DNA of 64,000 nucleotides from Dirofilaria immitis (taxonomy: Eukaryota; Nematoda; Chromadorea; Rhabditida; Onchocercidae): positions 930,001 through 994,000 of the forward strand of contig JAKNDB010000087.1 of NCBI GenBank assembly GCA_024305405.1, written 5' to 3'. The position numbers were made by a program, and so were the translations under genes. Shown piece after piece: positions 1 through 15,708 of this stretch. Position 1 is the stretch's first letter, and every line of letters begins with the position of its first letter. The notes below the pieces were generated by a model. That model saw nothing but the letters and a program-made list of their open reading frames with translations. It was not told where the DNA came from and made no database searches.

Positions 1-685
1 AGCATGAATATTTGAGTAATAAATTAATTATGAAATACTATATATCGATCTATATATATTGAATTTTTATTGATAAAAGATATACGGGTATATAGTGATG
101 CTAGTGCTTACGACAGACAAAACAATTCATAGCAAATCTAACAATTCAGCATAATTCCTTTTTCGGAACAATTTATTCCCTTCCATTCAAATATAACAGA
201 GCGTTTATCATACGGATGATTGTTGCTATGATATGCATTTACCGCGATATCAAGATAAAACTAAAACATATCACTTCTTGTGTTTATAATATTCCACATT
301 TCTAATTACTATTCCAATTGTTACTTATCCATTCCGAATGACACCTTACTTCTTAGTTATAGTTTTTCAGGATGATTCATCTGTCATTTGTCGTTAATGA
401 AGCTTATTTCATTAGTTACTAGCTTTCTTTTACTTATTACAGATGCAAGTCGATATATTTGGGTCAAATGTTCTAATCCTTTCATGAGACATGTCAAGAT
501 AATCAAATGTTGTGCTATAAAAAGCCAAATTGCTAAAATGCTTTTGTTGAGAGATTATTCTTAAAAAAAAAGGCGAGATTGGCTATTAATAAATGCAAAC
601 ATTAAGTATTATTAAAGAATATAAGTTGATGAATTTCCACGATTATTCAGTCGAAAAGCACAATGTTTTAAGAATTATGAACGAG
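1..685. other. No gene seen at left edge
   Basis: AT-rich sequence with no supported exon on either strand. In particular I looked for the remaining WD repeats of the WDR33 gene that starts at 3007 and did not find them here. Confidence 0.5.
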
Positions 686-873
686 TCATTTTAACTTATA
701 CATCTTCAACATTCCGGAAAACATCTTTACAGTGTCATCCCGTTCCCAAGTAACACCGCGATCTTTTTCAACAAGACATCTAGCGCCCAAAAGAAATTGT
801 TTTACAGTTCCACTATCTACTCTCTCATAACTGCAGCAATTTATCGGGCAGTTTATAATAATTCTAAATTGAT
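686..873 (-). CDS. Unidentified C-terminal exon
   Basis: On the minus strand a TTTGTTCAG acceptor (AG at 874-875) opens an uninterrupted stretch of about 62 codons that ends with TGA at 686-688. The composition is coding-like: mixed residues, a Cys-rich start (INCPINCC) and a charged middle (CLVEKDRGVTWERDD). I do not recognise the family. It contains no WD motif, so it is not an obvious continuation of WDR33 upstream. A short possible upstream exon begins with an ATG at 989-991, but the splice phases do not match cleanly. It could be a separate small gene or a chance open frame. Confidence 0.33.
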
Positions 874-1558
874 CTGAACAAAGTTATGAATAAACATAAA
901 TGTTCAACCAGTCATTTTACCTTTACAGTAATGCAAAAAAATCCAAGCAACCCATTTCTAAAACCAATTTCGAAAAAGTGTAGGAAGTCATAATGTATTT
1001 TGTCAATGGATAGTCAGCCAGAAAAAGAAAATTTAAAGTGGCTTACTTTAACTGTAAACTTATAGTTTTTATGTTTCATTATCCCACAGAATTTTAAAGA
1101 TCACTGATGATTCCTAATGTTTTGAAGAAGCCAGTCGTTTGACGCAACAGCCAATTATGAACGGATTTCACAAAATGCAGAAACAATGTAGGCAGTGGAG
1201 ATGGAGTCAATATTCTCGCTGATAACCACAATGCAAACTGTCAACAAGTAGCGCCTTATAAACTATTTATCTGCTTCATAATTATACAAAGCAGGAAAAC
1301 ATCGGCATATTTATAAAAAAAGGCACTGCCGACTGAATCATCTTTTATTTTCATTTAAGTTATAAATAAAAATAATTCTACTCACAAACTCTTTTCAGCC
1401 TTTTCTTTATTTCATTTTATTTAAGGCCGAATTAGTGACTTACGATGTATAACAAGGAGTAATGGATAACATATGGTGACGCATGGAAATGAATGAATGA
1501 GACAAATTGAACAAACGCGATACATTGAGAAAAAGACGATAAAAGCTGTCACAAATAC
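874..1558. other. Putative intron or 3' gap of WDR33
   Basis: About 0.7 kb downstream of the last visible WDR33 exon. A minus-strand open stretch of about 47 codons around 1088-1235 follows a TTGACAG acceptor and stops with TAA, but has no family resemblance. No WD-repeat exon is visible. Confidence 0.4.
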
Positions 1559-3007
1559 CTGAAGAATTGTCTCGAAATTGAAAGCTGTACCATTCCACAG
1601 GGTGAATTCGCCCGTCGATGCACCCGTTATCAGTCGTTTACCCTCTGGTGTCCACTGAAACTTATAAATTACTGAGTAATGAAAGTCGGGTACAAGTGAA
1701 AAGATAGATCCGTTACATCTCGACGGACGGCTAAGATTAGAATGTGGCATCACTAAAATATTGTAATATACTGAGCAAAGATGTGTTAGACTTATTTCAT
1801 AGTTAATGTAAGGAAATCGAAATCATAATAATTTAATGAAATTGTAACTTCTGCAACTAAAAAAATATTGATAAAATATTAATAACTTACACAAATACTA
1901 TAAATAGGACATTTAACTTTATTCATTGCAGCTCGGACAAATTTATTTAAAACGCAGTCGATAGTTTTATCTATTGTAGTAGTTGGAGGAACTGCAGAAT
2001 TCTGATACAGTATATCTGGTTGAACGGCTCCACGATCACGTGCGCCATGCTGCCACAACCGAGCCTAAAATCTATTCCTTTATACTTTTTCAAAATTTCA
2101 AAAATTTTTATCATTGAAATCAATTCCAAATTTACTATTTCTACTTCGAGATCAATAAATCGGAGTGCAATCTTTTAAATTAATAGGATATGTAATAACG
2201 ACAGACAATTCACAAAACATGTGTGTCAGTTATTATCTCATTTTCGATACTTTTCAAATATCGGCAATTCAGCAAAATGAAAACTGCTAGAAAAAGGCAC
2301 AAAAATGGAACTTTAATCACAATCAATTACATAAATATATGCAATTTAGTTAATAACAAAGCTAAAAAGGAAAAATTTTTTTCACAGTAAAATTGCTGAC
2401 GAGAATCTATCTACATTTGAAGATACAACATTAGCAATTAGACAGTTCGGTGTAGAAATACCTCAAAATGATTTAGCACATTGGCAATGTAATCGATATG
2501 ACGTCGGACATTTGCGACATTCTTGCGCAGCCGCCTTCCCGGACCGTCAGCTACATCCAGTACCGGTTGCTGCAAAATCTATATAGGATATTGTAACAAG
2601 AAACTTTGAACTATTTAAATATTTATTAGGACTGTCGCTTTTATTATGAATATTTCTGGAATAGAAGTAAATATCAGTATCAATTACTAAAAAAAATAAA
2701 AAGAACATGATAGCGCATATATAAAGGTCACAAACCAAATTTGTTTTGAATCGATAACCCGGTCTTAAATAATATGGTTGATACTGGCTGTTGGTTACAG
2801 TCTGCTGCTGACTGGAGTTGTTAGAATTTGTCTGTAAAAGAACTTTTGAAATAGATATCTTTGAAAAAGTTTGTTACAAGCTATGCAAAATATGGAAAAA
2901 GAAATAGCAACCTGTGAAAACTGTGAAGAACTTGCAGTCTGTAATGATGAATTCGAGATATCTATATCCGGTGTTGGATACTGTAGTAAAGGTGAAGCTG
3001 CAGTCAT
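1559..3007 (-). CDS. WDR33/PFS-2 polyadenylation factor, 5' part only
   Basis: WDR33 (yeast Pfs2, C. elegans PFS-2) is the CPSF subunit that helps recognise the AAUAAA signal in nuclear pre-mRNA 3' end formation. Five exons read continuously: 2912-3007, 2736-2831, 2462-2569, 1891-2064 and 1559-1654. All are in phase 0 and all are multiples of three. The first 64 residues are low-complexity. Then come the conserved pre-propeller block ([35 protein letters not shown]) and the start of the first WD blade ([20 protein letters not shown], then FNFETILQ). The start is the ATG at 3005-3007, 15 bases after a TTTCAG acceptor, which fits a spliced-leader site. The last exon ends at a GTATTT donor. No further WD repeats follow in the remaining 1.5 kb, so the gene is truncated here or continues beyond base 1. 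Confidence 0.9.
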
Positions 3008-3633
3008 AGCAGCCACCAAAAGTTGGTCTCGCTGAAAGATATGCACTTCAAAAAGAAAAATAAACATAAAATTAGAAAAAAACATGCTAAACAAGTGATA
3101 CAGATTATTTGAATATGTCAAATATGCAAAACAAATAGCACATAAATTTTAGAAAAATAAAGAGCACATATACGCTTTATATGTTGAATATGCGTCTATA
3201 ATGAATATATGACGATGAAAATCTCGATGTAACTATTAGATACGAGAATAGATATATTTAGTAAATTAATGGAATGATGTATTTAAATGGTGTAGCAAAT
3301 AAAGACTATCATCAAAATGGTATGGCATCACTCAAAACAGTTCAACCCGTTGATCTCTAACCACAAAACATAAGCATCTTCAAGAATGATCCCTGACAAA
3401 TAATTGTTGCAGCAACGCGGGCCGCATTGATATCAAACAACGTATCCGAGTTCACAATGCAACATTTGAAGATCATTGCGAGAGAGCAAGTGTTATGAAT
3501 TTCCCATTCATTAAAAATGCAAGATAGGCAGATATATTAACGGAGTTTTATTCAATTATCATAATTAGGGAAAGGATGAAAATATGATTAGAGATATTTG
3601 AATATTCGATTCAATTCGATCAGATCTGATAAT
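3008..3633. other. Intergenic, nothing recognised
   Basis: Lies between the 5' end of the WDR33 gene and the stop codon of the MSP-domain gene, both on the minus strand. It probably holds the promoter/leader of one and the 3' UTR of the other. No motif stands out. Confidence 0.5.
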
Positions 3634-6087
3634 TTAGATAACTCGAGCGATAAGCAATGGTAACATGGCCACTTTTTGACTATCTTTTGATCTTTTAAAT
3701 AATGGCCTGGGAAATATATCATCCTTATTGGCCTGAAATATAAAATATGCCAGAACTGAATATGTTTCAAATGTTGTCGTTAATTTTATTTTAAGTTTAT
3801 TCAATGAAGAGGAAAGATTAAACAAAACGAAGGGAAAGATTTGATTGATCAGTGAAAAAAAAAAAAAAAGAAAATTTAACTTACTCGAACACTGACAAAA
3901 ATCATCTTATCCACTTTTGGCATAGCTTTTTGTCGCATAATATCAACTTTTAATTTCTCGCCTGGATTAATAAAGCCAAATACAGGATTCACTCGATATA
4001 ATTGATTATCCGAACATTTAGCCTGAAATTATAAATCTATGATAAAAACTTTTTTTCAAAGTGGAATTAAATTGGATAAAATTTTTACAAAGTTTTTATC
4101 AATTAAATTAGTATATAAATCTTAATGGGAAATATTTTTATTTTTTTTTCTATAAATGTAATGAGCCAAGTTTGTCATACTTTAATAGCCAAACGATCAT
4201 TTGTAATATTTTGTAATTGAACTGTTTGATAACCTCCTTCACCAGTCCATCGAAGATTTTTTGGTTCAATTATCAGCTCTTGTTCTTCTATTATTATTAT
4301 TATTATGCATATTCGTATCAATGAATTGTTAAATCATTCTTTAATTATAATATAGATGGAGTAAAAGAATAAAATTTTAGAAGGCAATTTTAAATTGAAA
4401 AAAATCGATGAAAAATTTTTTAAAAAAAATAGTTACTTTTTTCATCGATTAAGCCAATATTTTCTTGAGTATTTTGCTAAAAAAAAAAGAAAAAAAAGAA
4501 AAATTTTGCTTTATAAAAATGAAATACTTCAAATAACAAAAAGAAAAAAGAGAGTATTTTGAAAATATTTTATTTTCTTTTTTTCAATATAAACTAACTT
4601 CTTGTTCTTTAAAAATATTTCCTCTCATTTCTTCATCGAATTTTGATTGTGTCTAAAATTTTAAATTATAACATTTTCTAGAAATGATTAAAGTAAGTAA
4701 TAAATTATTCAAAAAAATTAGCTAATTTAAATTGATTTTATAAGGATGATAATAAGTGATTTGATCATTCGTAAGATTTTGATAATAAAAAATAACTCAT
4801 ATTATCAGTTTCTGTAAAATTATTTTTCAAATAGTTAATGTTTATTTTTGTCAGTTTAATAGTTTAATCAATTTGGTAATTAATTTTTGCATATTGTAGA
4901 TAGTTCAAGAAAAGATAATGTAGATTTCTTATCATCTAAAAAAAAAAAAAATTGCAAGTTGCGCAAGGGATCGAAGTGAGCGGTAAAAATGACTTTCCTT
5001 CAGAAATATAAGATTCTGATTGAAATTAAATCATTCATATGATTATATATTACTTCTTGTAATCTAACGCGAAGCCTTTGAAAAATCAATATTTGTAAGG
5101 TATTAAAATAATTTAAGTAATTTGATCGGTTTTTTTTAAAAGCAATTTACATCTGCAGGCTTAGCCATTTCCATATTTTTCGACATTCCGGTATTAACGG
5201 TAGGTATCACAGTGAGCGACTTCTCGAATATTTCAGCAGATGTATCAGCACTCGTCGTTTTTTGCTGCGTCTCATTTGATTGATTGTTTATATTTTTCAT
5301 TTTACGATATGATTTCGATTTGTTTGACCGTGTGAATTCATTATCAGTTTGGCTTCGTTTGCTAATTGAACTTTCCTAAATAAACAATATATTTATATCC
5401 ATACATCCATCATGCAAAATATTTTTTTTTATTTTTTTTTTAGCAAATCATTTGCAATCATTTCAGAGCTATTACTTTAATTTTCTGTACTGATTCTCTC
5501 GATAAGAAATTCGATATTAATAGTTATAGGATTACTTTTACTGATTCTTCTTTTTTCGGTAAAGATCGTTTTGAATTCTCGACTTCTCTTTTCATTTGTT
5601 CTTTTGCAATCGTCTAGCTTTCTTCACGGATCTGCTTGAGGATTCAGAAACTTGTGTTGTCTTTGATTTGTTGTTTGACTGAAATATATACCTACCTATC
5701 CATTCAACTGCTCAAATTAATAGATTACAGATAATGCACCCTACAATAAGATTATCTGTCTACTTTTTATGATAAGAGAAGCGAAGTACTGCAACAGATG
5801 ATAACAAATGCTGAAGACTTCTATCTGACCGTTGTTACTGTATCATTCATAGAATGACTTTCCAATCTATCACAATAAATAAATAAATTAAACAATGCAA
5901 GCTTAACAAGTGATAACAAGTTAGAATTACTGGAATGTTGGAAAGGGAAAAAAAAAGATGCTGAAAAATTAGCAAACTAAATTTATCCTTTTACACGCTT
6001 CCCAGTTGCACATTGTATGAGAACGATGATCATCAACATTATCATTCCAATGATCAATAAAATGATATTGCCTGATTGCTCATACAT
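3634..6087 (-). CDS. Membrane-anchored MSP-domain protein
   Basis: Eight exons: 5995-6087, 5542-5678, 5151-5375, 4599-4652, 4437-4476, 4181-4287, 3885-4022 and 3634-3732, about 297 codons. Residues 1-31 contain one hydrophobic segment (NIILLIIGMIMLMIIVLI) followed by CATGKR, a likely signal anchor. A basic, Ser/Asn-rich linker of about 140 residues follows. The C-terminal third is an MSP (Major Sperm Protein) fold: LIIEPKNLRWTGEGG, NDRLAIKAKCSDNQLYRVNP, FGFINPGEKLKVDIMRQ, then MIFVSVR and a short final strand. MSP domains are known from nematode sperm cytoskeleton and VAP-type contact-site proteins; the role of this one is unknown. VAPs carry their membrane anchor at the C-terminus, so the N-terminal anchor is unusual. 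Exon 2 is one base short (137 nt, frame break near 5600), probably a base-calling error. All other splice phases agree. Confidence 0.8.
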
Positions 6088-6431
6088 TTCACTATTTTAT
6101 CAACAGAACAATATCAATCAATTCTTGCAACCGTATTTATTGATAACCACAAAAAAATAATCTCAAAATTAATGAATAATCATTCTATCATTGAATCAAT
6201 ATTTATATATTATGATAAAATAAAATGCATAAAAATACATCGTTATTCATTATAAAATAAATGCGAATAAAATGTATTTGCAAGATGCAATAGAAATGGA
6301 TTGTATTCGTTTTTCGAGAAATAACTTTAGTAAAATTAAATTCCGCTTAAATAATAAAAAAAAAAATTGATATGATGAAAGTGATTATGTGCTTGTATAC
6401 ATTTGACGATAAATTATATATCAATTATTGT
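6088..6431. other. Short intergenic spacer
   Basis: A gap of about 340 bp between the stop of the astacin-like gene (6432) and the start of the MSP-domain gene (6087), both minus strand. It is close enough that the two might be co-transcribed, but I see no clear spliced-leader acceptor. Nothing else recognised. Confidence 0.4.
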
Positions 6432-10872
<4,441 letters not shown>

Positions 10873-11690
10873 CTGCAATTTATTGAAAATTATTGATACT
10901 CTAAAGCCAAATTTAAGATTATGTGATATTATTAAAATATTAGACGATCATATTTCCTGCATATCTTTAGAATGTAATTCTAGTATACTTGCTGTTAATG
11001 AATACATATTATGCTCTAAATTTAATCATCAAAATCAACAGAAAAGGTTATGTTTATCTAATGAAAATATAGCGTAATTTCACATCAGATCATTTTAGTC
11101 GATTTATCAAAAAATTCTTTTTTAATCTTTACTTTTCAAGTTATCGATCGATAATGAAAAAAATTTGAAAATTTTCTTGCTTATTTTCTTATGATATAAA
11201 TGAATTTTTAATAAAATAATATAGGATTAGTAAGTGAATATTCAGTCTAAGAGATTAATGAAACTTTCAGTACTTTCTGATAATAAGAATATTTTTGCTT
11301 ATATATTTTAAAAATTTGCTAACTAATGTTTCTAAGTACCACTTCGTTTGTTAAATTATATAAATTATAAAATTACCGTTAAACCAAAAAGATAAGCTTG
11401 ATGAACAAACATCCATAGAGATCCATAATATTGCTATTTAAATGAAGAAGAGAGAAATGGAAATATTTTAGTTTAAACTCATATTGGTTATATCGCTTGA
11501 AATAATCTCACGGCTTGGTTATTCATCATATTCATGATTGATATGGAAAGATGGTGGAGCGATGATAACGAGAAAAAATCTTAATTATTCAATGGCTCTC
11601 CGTATATTTCATGTTTCATAAATTTCGACAATTCAGAGAAATTGAAAACTTTTTATCAGTTTAAATTTTTGTTAGGATTTAAACTTACAG
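10873..11690. other. Divergent spacer upstream of UBA3
   Basis: Between the first supported astacin exon (-) and the UBA3 start (+). It probably contains the promoters of both genes and the missing N-terminal exon(s) of the astacin gene. A plus-strand open frame of about 80 codons (10832-11077) without an ATG overlaps it and is judged doubtful. An acceptor (CTTACAG, ending at 11690) abuts the UBA3 ATG. Confidence 0.45.
11681..11690 (+). promoter_or_regulatory. Possible spliced-leader acceptor at UBA3
   Basis: AAACTTACAG directly abuts the UBA3 ATG, leaving no 5' UTR on the exon. Nematode mRNAs often receive a trans-spliced leader at such sites. An ordinary acceptor from a non-coding first exon is equally possible. 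Confidence 0.4.
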
Positions 11691-14600
11691 ATGGAAGAAG
11701 TATCGGTGGATAAATTTCGAAACGAACGATGGCGTGATTTGAGACGTCTCACCGATGGAAAATCGGTTCTTGCTCATCCAGCTTTCGAAGCGGGAATTCA
11801 GGTTATCATCTCTAATTTTATATTGCTTGCCTTATTTCAACTGTTAATTAAAATTCCTTAATGCATGAAATTATTCCCATGTTTTTTCCATATCAGTGTT
11901 TAAAAATTTCTATATGTGATTAGAAAATGTATCACTTTTTAGAATTTGGAAGCAGTACAAAACTGTCATGTGTTAGTAATCGGAGCTGGTGGTTTAGGAT
12001 GTGAACTATTGAAAGATTTGGTATATATTTCTATCAACTATAATTAGCCGCGAGCATAGTAATAATAACATTGTCGAGCTAGATAAGGAGATCTGTTTTG
12101 TTTATTTATTTTAATATGTCCAGGCATTATCCGGCTTTCGAAAATTGAAGTGATCGATATGGATACGATCGAATTGTCCAACTTAAATAGGCAGTTCCTT
12201 TTTCGGTAATTCCAGTTTTTTTGATTTCATTTTTCAAAGTGAGACAAAACTGACTTCTATGTAAAACATACAACATTTATAATGCAGTAATAAAATTTTT
12301 TAAATATAATCAGTGATCAAATTCAGCCAGCATATTAGTTTCATTTGTTGACAGTTTTTCAGTCTCTCCTTTGCTGTGATATTTCCTTTATTTCCAGTGA
12401 AACTGATATTGGTAAATCAAAAGCCGAAGTAGCGGCGATATTTATTCAAAAGCGAATTCCTGATTGTCCTGTGATCGCGTATGTTTTATTATTGAAAATA
12501 AAGAACCATGATATCAGCTACAGCAAGAGCATTTAGGATTTCGCTCTTGAAATATATTAGTATAATCTAATTAATTGATTAACCGAAAAAACAGTTGTTT
12601 GCAGTCATAACTGTAAGATACAGGATAAAGATGACCAATTCTATCGATCGTTCGATATTATTATTTGTGGTTTGGATTCTATTGTTGCGAGAAGATGGCT
12701 TAATGCTAAACTGGTTGGATTTTCCCATTTATTTCATGAAGTTGATATTGAATTTCTGCTTAAATGGAAGTGAATTGTACTAGTTGAAATTGTTAAAGCT
12801 TCATTTTCAATAGCCCAGCTAATCGTTACATCATCTTTTTATACATTACATAATTTAATCAAAAATAGGTAAGCTTAGTGGAATTCGATTCGGATGGTAA
12901 TCCAACAGGCATCATACCTTTAATTGACGGTGGCACAGAAGGATTTAAAGGCAATTCCCGAGTAATATTGCCTACGATGACTGCCTGTATCGAATGTACT
13001 GTTGATTTGTACCCCCACAGGTTACACTTTATTTTATCCAAAATTTTCACGTGGATATATAATGCTAACTATCTTTCACAGAATAATCAATTAATGATTA
13101 TAACTTGTAAACTGCATGGATACATAGTCATTTATAGATCACTTTTCCTATGTGTACGATAGCAAATACTCCTCGACTTCCTGAACATTGCATCGAATAT
13201 GTGAAAGTAATACAATGGGATACCGACAAACCCTTTAGTGGTTTGTTTTGATACTTCATGTTATTATTATTCTTGAATAAAACCATATTTTTGTTTATTT
13301 ATTTATGACCACATATGCACTTTACTCTTAATGCTAGCATTATCTCAAAACTAACCAACTAAATGGTTAAGGGAGATATGTTTTTCTTCAGATGAAGCAT
13401 TGGACGCTGATAACATGGAACATGTAGAATGGGTGTTTAATACTGCTTCGAAAAGAGCTGAGAAATACAATATTAAAGGAGTTGATTTAAGGCTTACACA
13501 AGGTGTATTGAAGCGAATAATTCCTGCTGTAGCCTCTACTAATGCCGTTATTGCGGGTAATATCTTTTTTAATATTCATTGCTTTCTAAACTTAAATTTT
13601 CTCTCTCTGTACCTGCAGTGAAACATATCTATAATCGCTCTGTAGAATGAATACTTGCATACCGAAATGCTAATATAGATTTTTACATGCATTACTTGCA
13701 TACATGATTATTTGTCGTGTTAGTGAAAATTTCGGATATTTCAGCATCATGCGCATTGGAGGCTTTGAAATTAGCTTCAAAGTAAGTTTCCGATTGAAAG
13801 TTTTTCAGTAATGCTTTGGAAATGTGCCCAGTTGTTTTTTTCTTTTGGTAATTGCTGTTTTTGCAGTATTTCCTGTCCAATGCAAAATTATCTCAATTTT
13901 ACCAACATCGACGGAGTTTTTATGGGAGTTGTCGAAATGGAAAAAGAGTAAGGCATTAGTTTTTGCAAGCATTTATATTTATTGTCATAATTCTTTAGTA
14001 AAGAGAGTTTCCATTCATTATCGTTCTTTCACTAAAAATATTCATTACATTTTATCGAAGGCGTTATTCTTTTTTGATGGAAGGAGAAATTTTTTTCAGC
14101 TAGACTGTCTAGTATGCGGTGAACAGGCACAATACGTGGATATACCTGCCAAGAAAACATTGCGTTATTTGCTAGATGAAATTATAAAAATAGTAAATAT
14201 CTCAGAGTGATTCATTTTTCTTTTTTTTTTCTTATTTTACTGGTAATTATCATAAAAAGAAAAGTAATTTCACACATATTAGCTTCAATTGTGTTTAGTC
14301 CAGACAAATTGGTTTCATTCTATCCTCTCATTCTGGTTTTTAAAGTTAAAAGGAATGAGAACGAGATGAAAAAAAACTTTATCCTTTTCATGAAAAAAGC
14401 ATACTATCTTCATTTTGCAGTCAGCTTTGTAATCCATCAGTACAAACGGCAAAAGAGAAGTTATATATGAGAAGCGATCTGATACCTGAATTGGATCAAA
14501 TCAGTACTGCTAATTTATCCAGAACCTTAAAAGATAAGTTTCCCGTTTCATTGAAATGAATTTGAATTTTATGTAAGTTCAGGATCGAATAGTGTTAAGG

Positions 14601-14814
14601 ACATTATTCACTAGATGTGCAGTGACGTATGAGGCGATTTCAAATTATTAGCTTCAGTTACGCTTCTCTAAATAAAACTTTAACAAATAGATTTTATCTA
14701 ATCTCAAATCGATTATTTGTAAATCTTGGTTTGGCAAATGGTGACGAGCTTCTTATTGCTGATGAAACTCAGGCACGACCGATTTCCTTACGCATTCGTT
14801 ATCAAGGAGACTGA
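11691..14814 (+). CDS. uba3: UBA3, NEDD8-activating enzyme E1 catalytic subunit
   Basis: UBA3 (C. elegans RFL-1) pairs with APP-BP1/ULA-1 to adenylate NEDD8 and pass it to UBC12 for cullin neddylation. Thirteen exons: 11691-11801, 11943-12020, 12124-12205, 12398-12478, 12605-12713, 12869-13020, 13138-13240, 13392-13556, 13745-13781, 13867-13947, 14100-14192, 14425-14537 and 14691-14814, about 430 codons (human UBA3 has 463). Visible motifs are the ATP-binding loop [21 protein letters not shown], the catalytic-Cys block [16 protein letters not shown] to [39 protein letters not shown], and the C-terminal ubiquitin-fold end [13 protein letters not shown]. Runs at 12141-12144 (A), 13012-13016 (C) and 13941-13945 (A) are each one base short of the expected frame. 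The ATG directly follows CTTACAG, a possible spliced-leader acceptor. The last splice (14537 to 14691) keeps frame but adds about 14 residues relative to human. Confidence 0.95.
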
Positions 14815-15708
14815 GATTGTTTGGAATCTATATATTTATTATGTAACAAGGTATCAGTTAAATAATCAAGAATACTAGAGACGTTTACGAAAATGAAGCT
14901 TCGTGTGCTTTCCATAAGACTTTTACATGTGCTGTATTCGTAACCTTTTTCAGGTCCAAGAAAGAAATATATTCAAACTAACACTGGCAGAAATACGTCC
15001 AGTAGGTAGAATGCTCATTGGATTGGCACTTTGAACATTTGCTAACTTTGGTTCTGTTCAAATTTTACTGACTTCTTGGATATTTCCTAATTTCTGGACT
15101 TTGTTTCATGTTTTACAAAAAATGTATTAGTAGTATAAATGTATGTTCAAAAAAATATGTGCAGATAAAGTGGCTGTATAAAAGATTATTGAAATGTTTT
15201 AGTGTTAGACAGGTTCAACAATGTAAAATATCCCTAAGAACATTAAGCCTTGATTTAAAAAAAAAACTCTTCAATGGGAAATTGAAATTTACATTGAAGG
15301 AATGTTGATATATTTTTGAATGTTGAAATGTGTAAAATATTTTTAAAAATCTTTGTCGTCGACTTAAATGGTTATCATTCATCTTTGCGTGGTATTTCCA
15401 TATTTCTTCCTATTTCGTGCTAGAGAAAGTGCAAATTCCTCCTACTAAACTTAAGTTTGTAAAACGTCCCTAAATGATAGATTGGTGACATATCATCCTA
15501 ATCCCATCTTCGTTAACGGATTTTTATACTTTTTAAATTACCTGATAACATCACAAAACACATGTAATAATTCGATATGCAATGAGGATTTCTAACAAGA
15601 ACTCTATCTGAAAAAGAATTTATCGAAATCAAAAAATGATTACAATTTGCAATTGCTTGCTGAAGATATATAACACAATGAATTAGGTATCTTAGCGATC
15701 AAGTTACA
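14815..15708. other. Convergent 3' spacer between UBA3 and MRG gene
   Basis: The UBA3 (+) and MRG-type (-) genes end tail to tail here. A plus-strand open stretch after TTTTTCAG (about 14955-15032) reads VQERNIFKLTLAEIRPVGRM and on to a TGA, then stays open to 15129. I do not recognise it and no supporting exon was found. Confidence 0.4.

Noticed and set aside
14955..15129. Plus-strand stretch with a single TGA between two open parts, considered as a selenoprotein or extra UBA3 exon
   Set aside because: UBA3 already ends properly at 14814, there is no recognisable family, and nothing supports a selenocysteine element.
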